64,000 nucleotides of DNA, taken from NCBI GenBank assembly GCA_033558025.1, contig JAUCEF010000016.1, positions 620,001 to 684,000 of the forward strand, read 5' to 3'. The notes beneath the pieces were generated by a model. It had not been told where the DNA came from. It made no database searches and saw only the letters and a list, made by a program, of their open reading frames with translations. Positions within the stretch are counted from its first letter, which is position 1. Each line of letters begins with the position of its first letter. Positions 21,756 to 34,929 of the stretch are shown piece by piece. The DNA is from Phytophthora sp. 'mugwort'. Taxonomy: Eukaryota; Oomycota; Peronosporomycetes; Peronosporales; Peronosporaceae. Both the position numbers and the translations under genes were made by a program.

Positions 21756-22058
21756 TTGCGTCGGGAACCAACTATTTATCCCTCTCTAAGGGTATGCATC
21801 GGCCAGGGGTATATCGGAACAGTTAAAGAGCCGGTAGTACCATATATTTGGTACATGTGGCCATTTGAGCTCTCACAACCAACCGTCCTGGTACCCTTTC
21901 GACCTTGCTCAATAACTAGCCGCAGCTACTCGTTCGACCATACTCTCGCGCGTCCACGTCTTAACCCGATGTTAGTGACGGAGCTTCGCAATCCACCGGA
22001 GGAGAACACGATAGACGAGTCCACTGACGAAGACTTATGCGATGTCGAGGGTGTATGA
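21756..22058 (+). other. Small frame conserved in every 2.9-kb unit (representative)
   Basis: A 100-residue frame ending in PRLNPMLVTELRNPP and an acidic tail (DESTDEDLCDVEGV) is present unchanged at 24656, 27557 and 30461, and in reverse at 37656-37354, 40558-40256 and 49463-49161. A second forward frame upstream (about 21579-21710) reads PPRKRLADQLWDTPVTRP. No family recognised, and the first frame has no ATG start. Because the units are near-identical at all positions, conservation does not prove coding. Confidence 0.2.
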
Positions 22059-23609
22059 CCGCGCTGACGGTGAGGATCCTGTGGAAACGGCAGAGGGCGT
22101 GCGGCAGGAATCGTTCACTCCTGATGTCGAGCTTGGCCAAGGATCGCACCAAGGGGATCTTCGGGCTTCTCATCCGCACTGATTGGACGTGAAATCAGAC
22201 AGGTCTTTGAGGAGAGTTTGTGAGATTATAGCGAGCACTACAAGATGTCTAGGTAGGAAACAAGGCTATAGGCAGGGGAAGTCCTTGCTGGACTTCTTCG
22301 GACATCCTGTACAAAAATGACTTCTTCCATAACTAAGCACCCCGAGACTGGAATTTTTAAGAATTTTGTATTCCAAATTACGTTCAAAGGGTGAGCGGAA
22401 ACAACGACTTATATTTGTATGGCGCTGGCCATTGGAGGCCGTGTTTTCGTTTGTCGAGTGTGTATTCAAAGAGTAGGGATTCACATCGAGGAGGTCATCT
22501 GTAAGATGGTTTTGAAGCGGTGAGCGCGTTGTGGCGGGATCATGGGGCGCATAAACGAGTCAGGGCATAAAGCGAAGTCACAAGCTACTCCGGAAAAGAA
22601 GGCGTTTTCGCGCGCTTTTTTCAGCATGTTCGCATCCACCACTCGTGAGTGCACGCACACTGTTATAAGATATTGCACCGAGGTTGCTCACGCTTTCATA
22701 TCGCAATTTGCATCACAAATAGCGGAGCTGTGGCTACTTCTTAAGGAGCGAAAATGAGCGAGCAGGCGGCCACCATACGTCAGGGCATGTTCATCCGCAA
22801 AGCGGCGGGAACATACCCGAGAGGCTCTAAGCGTGAGCCGACTCACAGTGTCGTCGGCAGAGGGGAGGCGCCCGGTCTGTTATCGCATTAGGTCGTGGCG
22901 GCGCGTTGTCACATGGGGTTCGCACTAAAGAGCCCGAGCTGTGTTATATTATCCGACAATGCATTCTAGCAAATATGTCGGTGGGAGGATTGCGCCGACT
23001 TTCCGAAACAACGGTCGTTCGTCACCCCGTCGACGACCGACGGAGTTCAGCAGACCAGCAGATAAACACAGGAGACGTTTAATGCTCAGGCGGGACTGAG
23101 AGCCACGCGCGAGGATGTGGAGTCTCACTGATCCGTCGCTTTATTAAGTGACTTGAAGCTGACAGAATGAATGCGGCGAAGGAGCAAGCTACTAAACAGG
23201 AGCTCGAGGCCGCGATCCTATGCGTGCAACTCATTTAGCGGCTCTTAACCCTTTCCGATCCACGAAACGTGCTGAAGCAGAATATAACTCGAGGCTGGGT
23301 GCAAGGCAGCTGCACGACACGCAAAGGAAATTCTGCGAGCGGCTAACCTAAATAGCAGACGTCATCCAGCGCGCGCGAAGACAAGGCTGCCGGGCCACAA
23401 AGTGTGTTCAAGATATCACGGATGCTAGTTAATGTGACTCGCAATGTGCTCACTCGAGACCTTCATACATTTACGAATTTAATCGATAAGCGTCCCTTCA
23501 TGGCGTCCCACGACTAGAAGATGCGTGTAAATGTGCGTTCGTAGGCGAATGTCTCTTGTTTTGTATTTTGGCAGCATATGTAGTAGCGTTTCTAGCATTA
23601 AATTTCACT

Positions 23610-23681
23610 GGGCGCATAGCGCAGTGGTAGCGCGTCCGCTTTGCAAGCGGAAGGCCCCGGGTTCAATCCCCGGTGTGTCCA
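23610..23681 (+). tRNA. tRNA-Ala (UGC), unit F1
   Basis: A 72-base cloverleaf: acceptor GGGCGCA pairing with TGTGTCC, D arm with stem GCGC/GCGC, anticodon stem TCCGC/GCGGA with loop TTTGCAA (anticodon TGC), T arm CCGGG-TTCAATC-CCCGG, discriminator A. The third acceptor pair is G-U, the alanine identity mark. No intron. No T4 terminator follows within 150 bases. Confidence 0.95.
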
Positions 23682-26509
23682 ACAATTTGTTTGACTCACC
23701 TCTCTTGCACACTGCGCAGTGACGCCTACGAACCACAGGCGCGTTATGCTCTTCGTGCAAAAAAAAATCCTACTCACGTTTGTCTCTGCCGGTGCCACTC
23801 GGTAGCCTGGAACACGTCCATAAGACTCGTTTCTAGAGCGATGGAAGCTAGTAATGCCGACCAACATCCGGCGAATCCAAACTAGCACCGTGACACAGCT
23901 GCCGAGTGAGCGTCGACCCATACAGTCCATACTCTCAGCGTCTCGTTGTTCGTCCCCACCTGTCCGTCGCTGTGGGGTAATCCGAAGGTAAGCAATAATT
24001 CGGTGTGCGATATGGAGGGCTATACAGTAGTCCAGTGACTTTGCTTCCAACGACGCAAGATGCATGCAGCAGCCGGAACCGAGCGCTTGACACCAGTGCC
24101 AGCGCCCAAGATACCGGAGATGAGTAGCGGTGACCATACGAAACATCCTGCCGACAATCATGTGTACTGTTGGTTGCAATACACATGACACTGCACATCG
24201 TGAACGCGAGCGAAGGTTAGCATCAAATCCTGTAGGTTGGAGGCCATGGTTGGGTGAGAGCAGTTAAGATGGTGCAGCGCATTGAGGGTGCTTGTGTGAT
24301 CTCTATTACGTTACGCTGCTGAGCGAACAAGCTATTGCGGTACGGCGGATCCTGGCGCGGTGCGTGACTTCTATCTTGTGCTGCCACGCGATCAAGGCCA
24401 AAGACGCAGTCCCACCGCGGAATTTGATTGACACGCACGTGTTTACATCTACTCCCGGTTAGTCTACGGCTGTGTTATCTCGGGACGTATTGTGCCTAGT
24501 GCCACCTCGTAAACGTTTGGCGGACCAGTTGTGGGACACGCCAGTGACACGTCCTACGCTAGGTCAGTGTGTGGCTATTGCTGGTGGTGACCCGGACGTG
24601 TATCGTTGTTGATGTTGGCTGAATGTATATATATAGATGATCCCCTCGCGAGTCATTGCGTCGGGAACCAACTATTTATCCCTCTCTAAGGGTATGCATC
24701 GGCCAGGGGTATATCGGAACAGTTAAAGAGCCGGTAGTACCATATATTTGGTACATGTGGCCATTTGAGCTCTCACAACCAACCGTCCTGGTACCCTTTC
24801 GACCTTGCTCAATAACTAGCCGCAGCTACTCGTTCGACCATACTCTCGCGCGTCCACGTCTTAACCCGATGTTAGTGACGGAGCTTCGCAATCCACCGGA
24901 GGAGAACACGATAGACGAGTCCACTGACGAAGACTTATGCGATGTCGAGGGTGTATGACAGCGCTGACGGTGAGGATCCTGTGGAAACGGCAGAGGGCGT
25001 GCGGCAGGAATCGTTCACTCCTGATGTCGAGCTTGGCCAAGGATCGCACCAAGGGGATCTTCGGGCTTCTCATCCGCACTGATTGGACGTGAAATCAGAC
25101 AGGTCTTTGAGGAGAGTTTGTGAGATTATAGCGAGCACTACAAGATGTCTAGGTAGGAAACAAGGCTATAGGCAGGGGAAGTCCTTGCTGGACTTCTTCG
25201 GACATCCTGTACAAAAATGACTTCTTCCATAACTAAGCACCCCGAGACTGGAACTTTTAAGAATTTTGTATTCCAAATTACGTTCAAAGGGTGAGCGGAA
25301 ACAACGACTTATGTTTGTATAGCGCTGGCCATTGAAGGCCGTGTTTTCGTTTGTCGAGTGTGTATTCAAAGAGTAGGGATTCACATCGAGGAGGTCATCT
25401 GTAAGATGGTTTTGAAGCGGTGAGCGCGTTGTGGCGGGATCATGGGGCGCATAAACGAGTCAGGGCATAAAGCGAAGTCACAAGCTACTCCGGAAAAGAA
25501 GGCGTTTTCGCGCGCTTTTTTCAGCATGTTCGCATCCACCACTCGTGAGTGCACGCACACTGTTATAAGATATTGCACCGAGGTTGCTCACGCTTTCATA
25601 TCGCAATTTGCATCACAAATAGCGGAGCTGTGGCTACTTCTTAAGGAGCGAAAATGAGCGAGCATGCGGCCACCATACGTCAGGGCATGTTCATCCGCAA
25701 AGCGGCGGGAACATACCCGAGAGGCTCTAAGCGTGAGCCGACTCACAGTGTCGTCGGCAGAGGGGAGGCGCCCGGTCTGTTATCGCATTAGGTCGTGGCG
25801 GCGCGTTGTCACATGGGGTTCGCACTAAAGAGCCCGAGCTGTGTTATATTATCCGACAATGCATTCTAGCAAATATGTCGGTGGGAGGATTGCGCCGACT
25901 TTCCGAAACAACGGTCGTTCGTCACCCCGTCGACGACCGACGGAGTTCAGCAGACCAGCAGATAAACACAGGAGACGTTTAATGCTCAGGCGGGACTGAG
26001 AGCCACGCGCGAGGATGTGGAGTCTCACTGATCCGTCGCTTTACTAAGTGACTTGAAGCTGACAGAATGAATGCGGCGAAGGAGCAAGCTACTAAACAGG
26101 AGCTCGAGGCCGCGATCCTATGCGTGCAACTCATTTAGCGGCTCTTAACCCTTTCCGATCCACGAAACGTGCTGAAGCAGAATATAACTCGAGGCTGGGT
26201 GCAAGGCAGCTGCACGACACGCAAAGGAAATTCTGCGAGCGGCTAACCTAAATAGCAGACGTCATCCAGCGCGCGCGAAGACAAGGCTGCCGGGCCACAA
26301 AGTGTGTTCAAGATATCACGGATGCTAGTTAATGTGACTCGCAATGTGCTCACTCGAGACCTTCATACATTTACGAATTTAATCGATAAGCGTCCCTTCA
26401 TGGCGTCCCACGACTAGAAGATGCGTGTAAATGTGCGTTCGTAGGCGAATGTCTCTTGTTTTGTATTTTGGCAGCATATGTAGTAGCGTTTCTAGCATTA
26501 AATTTCACT

Positions 26510-26581
26510 GGGCGCATAGCGCAGTGGTAGCGCGTCCGCTTTGCAAGCGGAAGGCCCCGGGTTCAATCCCCGGTGTGTCCA
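26510..26581 (+). tRNA. tRNA-Ala (UGC), unit F2
   Basis: Identical to the copy in unit F1, with the same flanks. Confidence 0.95.
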
Positions 26582-29410
26582 ACAATTTGTTTGACTCACC
26601 TCTCTTGCACACTGCGCAGTGACGCCTACGAACCACAGGCGCGTTATGCTCTTCGTGCAAAAAAAAAATCCTACTCACGTTTGTCTCTGCCGGTGCCACT
26701 CGGTAGCCTGGAACACGTCCATAAGACTCGTTTCTAGAGCGATGGAAGCTAGTAATGCCGACCAACATCCGGCGAATCCAAACTAGCACCGTGACACAGC
26801 TGCCGAGTGAGCGTCGACCCATACAGTCCATACTCTCAGCGTCTCGTTGTTCGTCCCCACCTGTCCGTCGCTGTGGGGTAATCCGAAGGTAAGCAATAAT
26901 TCGGTGTGCGATATGGAGGGCTATACAGTAGTCCAGTGACTTTGCTTCCAACGACGCAAGATGCATGCAGCAGCCGGAACCGAGCGCTTGACACCAGTGC
27001 CAGCGCCCAAGATACCGGAGATGAGTAGCGGTGACCATACGAAACATCCTGCCGACAATCATGTGTACTGTTGGTTGCAATACACATGACACTGCACATC
27101 GTGAACGCGAGCGAAGGTTAGCATCAAATCCTGTAGGTTGGAGGCCATGGTTGGGTGAGAGCAGTTAAGATGGTGCAGCGCATTGAGGGTGCTTGTGTGA
27201 TCTCTATTACGTTACGCTGCTGAGCGAACAAGCTATTGCGGTACGGCGGATCCTGGCGCGGTGCGTGACTTCTATCTTGTGCTGCCACGCGATCAAGGCC
27301 AAAGACGCAGTCCCACCGCGGAATTTGATTGACACGCACGTGTTTACATCTACTCCCGGTTAGTCTACGGCTGTGTTATCTCGGGACGTATTGTGCCTAG
27401 TGCCACCTCGTAAACGTTTGGCGGACCAGTTGTGGGACACGCCAGTGACACATCCTACGCTAGGTCAGTGTGTGGCTATTGCTGGTGGTGACCCGGACGT
27501 GTATCGTTGTTGATGTTGGCTGAATGTATATATATAGATGATCCCCTCGCGAGTCATTGCGTCGGGAACCAACTATTTATCCCTCTCTAAGGGTATGCAT
27601 CGGCCAGGGGTATATCGGAACAGTTAAAGAGCCGGTAGTACCATATATTTGGTACATGTGGCCATTTGAGCTCTCACAACCAACCGTCCTGGTACCCTTT
27701 CGACCTTGCTCAATAACTAGCCGCAGCTACTCGTTCGACCATACTCTCGCGCGTCCACGTCTTAACCCGATGTTAGTGACGGAGCTTCGCAATCCACCGG
27801 AGGAGAACACGATAGACGAGTCCACTGACGAAGACTTATGCGATGTCGAGGGTGTATGACAGCGCTGACGGTGAGGATCCTGTGGAAACGGCAGAGGGCG
27901 TGCGGCAGGAATCGTTCACTCCTGATGTCGAGCTTGGCCAAGGATCGCACCAAGGGGATCTTCGGGCTTCTCATCCGCACTGATTGGACGTGAAATCAGA
28001 CAGGTCTTTGAGGAGAGTTTGTGAGATTATAGCGAGCACTACAAGATGTCTAGGTAGGAAACAAGGCTATAGGCAGGGGAAGTCCTTGCTGGACTTCTTC
28101 GGACATCCTGTACAAAAATGACTTCTTCCATAACTAAGCACCCCGAGACTGGAACTTTTAAGAATTTTGTATTCCAAATTACGTTCAAAGGGTGAGCGGA
28201 AACAACGACTTATGTTTGTATGGCGCTGGCCATTGGAGGCCGTGTTTTCGTTTGTCGAGTGTGTATTCAAAGAGTAGGGATTCACATCGAGGAGGTCATC
28301 TGTAAGATGGTTTTGAAGCGGTGAGCGCGTTGTGGCGGGATCATGGGGCGCATAAACGAGTCAGGGCATAAAGCGAAGTCACAAGCTACTCCAAAAAAGA
28401 AGGCGTTTTCGCGCGCTTTTTTCAGCATGTTCGCATCCACCACTCGTGAGTGCACGCACACTGTTATAAGATATTGCACCGAGGTTGCTCACGCTTTCAT
28501 ATCGCAATTTGCATCACAAATAGCGGAGCTGTGGCTACTTCTTAAGGAGCGAAAATGAGCGAGCAGGCGGCCACCATACGTCAGGGCATGTTCATCCGCA
28601 AAGCGGCGAGAACATACCCGAGAGGCTCTAAGCGTGAGCCGACTCACAGTGTCGTCGGCAGAGGGGAGGCGCCCGGTCTGTTATCGCATTAGGTCGTGGC
28701 GGCGCGTTGTCACATGGGGTTCGCACTAAAGAGCCCGAGCTGTGTTATATTATCCGACAATGCATTCTAGCAAATATGTCGGTGGGAGGATTGCGCCGAC
28801 TTTCCGAAACAACGGTCGTTCGTCACCCCGTCGACGACCGACGGAGTTCAGCAGACCAGCAGATAAACACAGGAGACGTTTAATGCTCAGGCGGGACTGA
28901 GAGCCACGCGCGAGGATGTGGAGTCTCACTGATCCGTCGCTTTACTAAGTGACTTGAAGCTGACAGAATGAATGCGGCGAAGGAGCAAGCTACTAAACAG
29001 GAGCTCGAGGCCGCGATCCTATGCGTGCAACTCATTTAGCGGCTCTTAACCCTTTCCGATCCACGAAACGTGCTGAAGCAGAATATAACTCGAGGCTGGG
29101 TGCAAGGCAGCTGCACGACACGCAAAGGAAATTCTGCGAGCGGCTAACCTAAATAGCAGACGTCATCCAGCGCGCGCGAAGACAAGGCTGCCGGGCCACA
29201 AAGTGTGTTCAAGATATCACGGATGCTAGTTAATGTGACTCGCAATGTGCTCACTCGAGACCTTCATACATTTACGAATTTAATCGATAAGCGTCCCTTC
29301 ATGGCGTCCCACGACTAGAAGATGCGTGTAAATGTGCGTTCGTAGGCGAATGTCTCTTGTTTTGTATTTTGGCAGCATATGTAGTAGCGTTTCTAGCATT
29401 AAATTTCACT

Positions 29411-29482
29411 GGGCGCATAGCGCAGTGGTAGCGCGTCCGCTTTGCAAGCGGAAGGCCCCGGGTTCAATCCCCGGTGTGTCCA
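29411..29482 (+). tRNA. tRNA-Ala (UGC), unit F3
   Basis: Identical to the copy in unit F1, with the same flanks; the A run about 80 bases downstream is 11 long here. Confidence 0.95.
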
Positions 29483-32240
29483 ACAATTTGTTTGACTCAC
29501 CTCTCTTGCACACTGCGCAGTGACGCCTACGAACCACAGGCGCGTTATGCTCTTCGTGCAAAAAAAAAAATCCTACTCACGTTTGTCTCTGCCGGTGCCA
29601 CTCGGTAGCCTGGAACACGTCCATAAGACTCGTTTCTAGAGCGATGGAAGCTAGTAATGCCGACCAACATCCGGCGAATCCAAACTAGTACCGTGACACA
29701 GCTGCCGAGTGAGCGTCGACCCATACAGTCCATACTCTCAGCGTCTCGTTGTTCGTCCCCACCTGTCCGTCGCTGTGGGGTAATCCGAAGGTAAGCAATA
29801 ATTCGGTGTGCGATATGGAGGGCTATACAGTAGTCCAGTGACTTTGCTTCCAACGACGCAAGATGCATGCAGCAGCCGGAACCGAGCGCTTGACACCAGT
29901 GCCAGCGCCCAAGATACCGGAGATGAGTAGCGGTGACCATACGAAACATCCTGCCGACAATCATGTGTACTGTTGGTTGCAATACACATGACACTGCACA
30001 TCGTGAACGCGAGCGAAGGTTAGCATCAAATCCTGTAGGTTGGAGGCCATGGTTGGGTGAGAGCAGTTAAGATGGTGCAGCGCATTGAGGGTGCTTGTGT
30101 GATCTCTATTACGTTACGCTGCTGAGCGAACAAGCTATTGCGGTACGGCGGATCCTGGCGCGGTGCGTGACTTCTATCTTGTGCTGCCACGCGATCAAGG
30201 CCAAAGACGCAGTCCCACCGCGGAATTTGATTGACACGCACGTGTTTACATCTACTCCCGGTTAGTCTACGGCTGTGTTATCTCGGGACGTATTGTGCCT
30301 AGTGCCACCTCGTAAACGTTTGGCGGACCAGTTGTGGGACACGCCAGTGACACGTCCTACGCTAGGTCAGTGTGTGGCTATTGCTGGTGGTGACCCGGAC
30401 GTGTATCGTTGTTGATGTTGGCTGAATGTATATATATATAGATGATCCCCTCGCGAGTCATTGCGTCGGGAACCAACTATTTATCCCTCTCTAAGGGTAT
30501 GCATCGGCCAGGGGTATATCGGAACAGTTAAAGAGCCGGTAGTACCATATATTTGGTACATGTGGCCATTTGAGCTCTCACAACCAACCGTCCTGGTACC
30601 CTTTCGACCTTGCTCAATAACTAGCCGCAGCTACTCGTTCGACCATACTCTCGCGCGTCCACGTCTTAACCCAATGTTAGTGACGGAGCTTCGCAATCCA
30701 CCGGAGGAGAACACGATAGACGAGTCCACTGACGAAGACTTATGCGATGTCGAGGGTGTATGACAGCGCTGACGGTGAGGATCCTGTGGAAACGGCAGAG
30801 GGCGTGCGGCAGGAATCGTTCACTCCTGATGTCGAGCTTGGCCAAGGATCGCACCAAGGGGATCTTCGGGCTTCTCATCCGCACTGATTGGACGTGAAAT
30901 CAGACAGGTCTTTGAGGAGAGTTTGTGAGATTATAGCGAGCACTACAAGATGTCTAGGTAGGAAACAAGGCTATAGGCAGGGGAAGTCCTTGCTGGACTT
31001 CTTCGGACATCCTGTACAAAAATGACTTCTTCCATAACTAAGCACCCCGAGACTGGAACTTTTAAGAATTTTGTATTCCAAATTACGTTCAAAGGGTGAG
31101 CGGAAACAACGACTTATGTTTGTATGGCGCTGGCCATTGGAGGCCGTGTTTTCGTTTGTCGAGTGTGTATTCAAAGAGTAGGGATTCACATCGAGGAGGT
31201 CATCTGTAAGATGGTTTTGAAGCGGTGAGCGCGTTGTGGCGGGATCATGGGGCGCATAAACGAGTCAGGGCATAAAGCGAAGTCACAAGCTACTCCAAAA
31301 AAGAAGGCGTTTTCGCGCGCTTTTTTCAGCATGTTCGCATCCACCACTCGTGAGTGCACGCACACTGTTATAAGATATTGCACCGAGGTTGCTCACGCTT
31401 TCATATCGCAATTTGCATCACAAATAGCGGAGCTGTGGCTACTTCTTAAGGAGCGAAAATGAGCGAGCAGGCGGCCACCATACGTCAGGGCATGTTCATC
31501 CGCAAAGCGGCGAGAACATACCCGAGAGGCTCTAAGCGTGAGCCGACTCACAGTGTCGTCGGCAGAGGGGAGGCGCCCGGTCTGTTATCGCATTAGGTCG
31601 TGGCGGCGCGTTGTCACATGGGGTTCGCACTAAAGAGCCCGAGCTGTGTTATATTATCCGACAATGCATTCTAGCAAATATGTCGGTGGGAGGATTGCGC
31701 CGACTTTCCGAAACAACGGTCGTTCGTCACCCCGTCGACGACCGACGGAGTTCAGCAGACCAGCAGATAAACACAGGAGACGTTTAATGCTCAGGCGGGA
31801 CTGAGAGCCACGCGCGAGGATGTGGAGTCTCACTGATCCGTCGCTTTACTAAGTGACTTGAAGCTGACAGAATGAATGCGGCGAAGGAGCAAGCTACTAA
31901 ACAGGAGCTCGAGGCCGCGATCCTATGCGTGCAACTCATTTAGCGGCTCTTAACCCTTTCCGATCCACGAAACGTGCTGAAGCAGAATAACTCGAGGCTG
32001 GGTGCAAGGCAGCTGCACGACACGCAAAGGAAATTCTGCGAGCGGCTAACCTAAATAGCAGACGTCATCCAGCGCGCGCGAAGACAAGGCTGCCGGGCCA
32101 CAAAGTGTGTTCAAGATATCACGGATGCTAGTTAATGTGACTCGCAATGTGCTCACTCGAAATCAGACCTCCATACATTTACGAATTCAATCGATAAGCG
32201 TCCCTTCATGGCGTCCCACGGCTAGAGGACGCGTGATGAT

Positions 32241-32251
32241 GGGGGGGGGGG
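32241..32251. repeat. 11-base G homopolymer at array edge
   Basis: The G run sits directly after the end of the forward array and marks the junction with the Harbinger-bearing spacer. Confidence 0.85.
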
Positions 32252-33219
32252 CGGGTCAGACGGAGGTTTTCCGGCATAGAAATGCCGAAACCGAGGTGTT
32301 TGCACCGCGCCCGCCTCCGGTATAATCTAATTTTACTAGAGCGGAAATCGAGTATAAATAAACGTAAATATATACCAATGCTCGAGATCAGGTGGTATTT
32401 TTTTTTCGGAAGAGCTCCCACCGCTCATTTCAGAAAAAAAATAACGGTAAAGCGGTACAGTAAGAGCAAGTTTACGTCTGTATCTTACTCCTCGAGCCCA
32501 TTTCCGTCCTCTATCCTATCTGTAACAGCATCACCAAGCAGCATGATGGCTACCAGGGCTGTGGCCAAGGCCAGCATGGGCACGAGCTCCACGAGCAGCG
32601 ACAGTAATGACAAAAAAGAGCTAAAGTTCTGGTCCGACCGGGCAGCTGCGGCTCAGCCGCAAACGCCGTGGCAAGGTCCAGATCAAGCACTGGCGTCGTG
32701 CTCAAGCGCACCGCGCTTCATGACACCCCGACAACCAGGAGCGCTAGCCTAAGCCCTGCGCACAAGGATACTGCGGCCAATAGAACCGCAAATGGCGACA
32801 CTCCTGCAAGTGGTTGCGCCACAAGGACAGCCAAGAGTCCAGCTGCAACTACAGTCGCCGGAAATACAATGGGCGCAGCTGTGTTTAATAAGAGCGCCGC
32901 CGCTATCATCTCTAGTTGTGTCGGGTCGACAGGAAGCGGGAGTAGCGGCAACGTTGTGGTCCCTACCACTTTGGTCAAAATCAAAGCGCAGCGTACGTCT
33001 AAATGCAACTATTGTTTGTAATTTGCCCTACATGCATCCACATACCGCTCCGTTTAACTTACGCGTGTGATAGTATTGGAACAGTGTTGTTCCTGCAGGA
33101 CTTTTTATTCAGCACGACCAGGGCCAGCGTTTTCAGAGCTTCGCTGAAATACTTGCCTTCTCTTGGGTTCCCTTCCGATTTTTTGCATAGCAGGGTATGT
33201 ACCAAGGTTGAAGCAAGAA
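32252..33219 (+). other. Upstream part of the Harbinger-bearing spacer
   Basis: Forward frames at 32282-32752 and 32668-33021 are Ser/Ala/Thr-rich (MATRAVAKASMGTSSTSSD, then NDKKELKFWSDRAAA). They could be a decayed N-terminal part of a transposon protein, but I recognise no domain. Confidence 0.3.
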
Positions 33220-34360
33220 AGACAATTGCGCGGAGCTGGCGCTGGCGCCAGTTTATCCTCAGCAAGCGCAGTGACAATGACGAGTTCCACAAAACCCTGC
33301 GTGTGCCCAGACAGGCATTTTGGAAGCTGCTGAATATTACTGAGCCAGACCTCATTCGAAAGCGGACCAACTGGTGCGTTCCGCTCTCACCTGATATACG
33401 ACTGTGCGTGTTCCTCTACTAGGGGGTCATGGAATCTCCCTGCAACAACTGGGCAGCCAGTTTGGCATCGGCAGAAATACGGCTTCCGGGATTATAAATT
33501 CTGTTAGTGAATATATCGCTTCTTGCATGGATAATTGGATCTACTTTCCCGAAACACGCGCTGAGCTGTTCAATCTGTCTTGTGCGCTTGAGGAAAGCCA
33601 TCGATGCCCGGGTTGTGTTGCAGGTTACCATATTCCAATCACACAGCCTGCGCTTCCTAAGAGTCATAACTTCTACAACCGAAAAGGTTTTTACTCGCTC
33701 AACATGAGTGCTGTGGTGGACAATAGGCGTCATTTTCATTTTCTTGACGTTGACATCCGCTGGTCGGGATCAGTGGCGTCGGCAGTTGCGTGCCCAACAA
33801 TAGCGAGCTTGTAAGACGAAATAAATTGTTGTTATGAGTGGCAAGCGGAGGCGAAGGTCCTGGGGCAATACAGATGGGCCGGTAATACGCCTGCGAGCGT
33901 GTGCCATTCTATTTTTTGTTAGCGGAGAGCGCCTATGCTAGCTCGTAATACGTTGCCACCACCTACGAAATTGGCGAAGCCCAAGCTGACGTGGTGGTGG
34001 CGCGACTCAACCAAAAGCTGGCTGGAATACGATATACTGTAGAGTGTGCGTTTGGAATGCTCATTGCAGCATCCTGTCGAGATGGACGAGACAATCTGAA
34101 AGCAGTATAGAGGGTGGTATGTTGATTATGAATTTTGCATAACCTTTTGATCGAATATGGTGATGGATTTGGGGATGGGGAATAAGAGACAACACGCAAG
34201 GCCCCTTACGATGCGAACTACTTGGCAATTAACGGCGACGGAAATCTGTCAATCGATATTACAGGAGATTCGACCGGAACGGATTGCTACGGTGGATGCG
34301 GTTTTTCAATTCGGTTAGAAGCGCGAACTAAGAGAGCTCTCATGACTGCTCTCGACTAAT
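33220..34360 (+). pseudogene. PIF/Harbinger transposase remnant
   Basis: The forward strand encodes a HARBI1-like transposase in pieces. An N-terminal stretch (DNDEFHKTLRVPRQAFWKLL) is followed by a helix-turn-helix (LQQLGSQFGIGRNTASGIIN). The DDE nuclease has GCVAGYHIPITQPA, then NFYNRKGFYSLNMSAVVDNR, and in another frame RYTVECAFGML with the catalytic Glu and LHNLLIEYGD. The first catalytic Asp, expected in G-x-x-D-G-x-H-I-P-I, is Ala here, and stops occur at 33419 and after 34100. It is therefore inactive. Confidence 0.8.
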
Positions 34361-34504
34361 CTCTACCAAACAGCGAGCGCAAAAGCTCTCTTTTTCTCTC
34401 ATTTTCTTCTTTCTGGTGCTGAATAAAGCACTCACGGTCATCGGCTGCAATTGAACGCATATTCTCTACATCTGCTTGCATAGCTTCAGCTAAGTCATCC
34501 ATTT
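34358..34504 (-). CDS. Small Glu/Arg-rich ORF, likely Harbinger accessory protein C terminus
   Basis: An ATG at 34504 opens a 48-residue frame (MDDLAEAMQADVENMRSIAA, then ECFIQHQKEENERKRELLRS) ending at 34358. It is a predicted coiled coil. It converges with the transposase and overlaps its last bases. Such helical tails end the Myb/SANT-like second protein of Harbinger elements, so it is more likely the last part of that broken gene than an independent gene. Confidence 0.4.
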
Positions 34505-34831
34505 TAGTTTTCTTCTTCGCCGATCCACTAAGTGAGCCTCACCAGGCGAGTGCTCCCGAAATCCCCGCGCAACCCCCCGGCAACAGGAACAATAGATGGA
34601 TCATCTTCGAAAACGTCCGGTTTGCAGCGTGGAACAAGCTTCGCTCAGCGCAACTCGTTCCGCTTTTTTAGAACTGCAACGCATTTCTCCTACTCAACTC
34701 AAACTCATAGGACGACCAGTCTTCATACTAGTGTCCCATATAATGATAGAGAATGATTGCTTTAGCGACGCCACCTTGTCTTCAGTGGACCGCAAAGAGC
34801 GCGAGCGAAATGCTGCGTCGCACACATCCAG

Positions 34832-34853
34832 CCCCCCCCCCCCCCCCCCCCCC
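34832..34853. repeat. 22-base C homopolymer
   Basis: Uninterrupted C run inside the reverse-strand Harbinger accessory gene remnant. Confidence 0.9.
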
Positions 34854-34929
34854 TTCGGATCCGCCCTCAGCACATATTTTCTTTAAACTCATCGATCGTC
34901 AATGGTGTCGTTCCTGTCGCCTGTGCCTT

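Larger units (their letters stand above)
21018..32232 (+). repeat. Forward tandem array of 2.9-kb tRNA-Ala units (about 3.9 copies)
   Basis: The sequence starting TACAGTCCATACTCTCAGCG recurs at 21021, 23921, 26822 and 29724, spacings of 2900, 2901 and 2902 bases. Units are almost identical, differing by scattered substitutions, an A run of 9, 10 or 11 and the length of a TA microsatellite near 21728. Each complete unit holds one tRNA-Ala(UGC). No long protein gene is evident. The last copy diverges more after 32157 and stops at about 32232, before its tRNA. Confidence 0.95.

Noticed and set aside
23598..24191. 197-residue reverse frame (and its 195 and 149-residue variants) repeated in every unit
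   Set aside because: It runs antisense through the tRNA-Ala gene and its length depends on the A-run length in each unit, so it is not a maintained protein.
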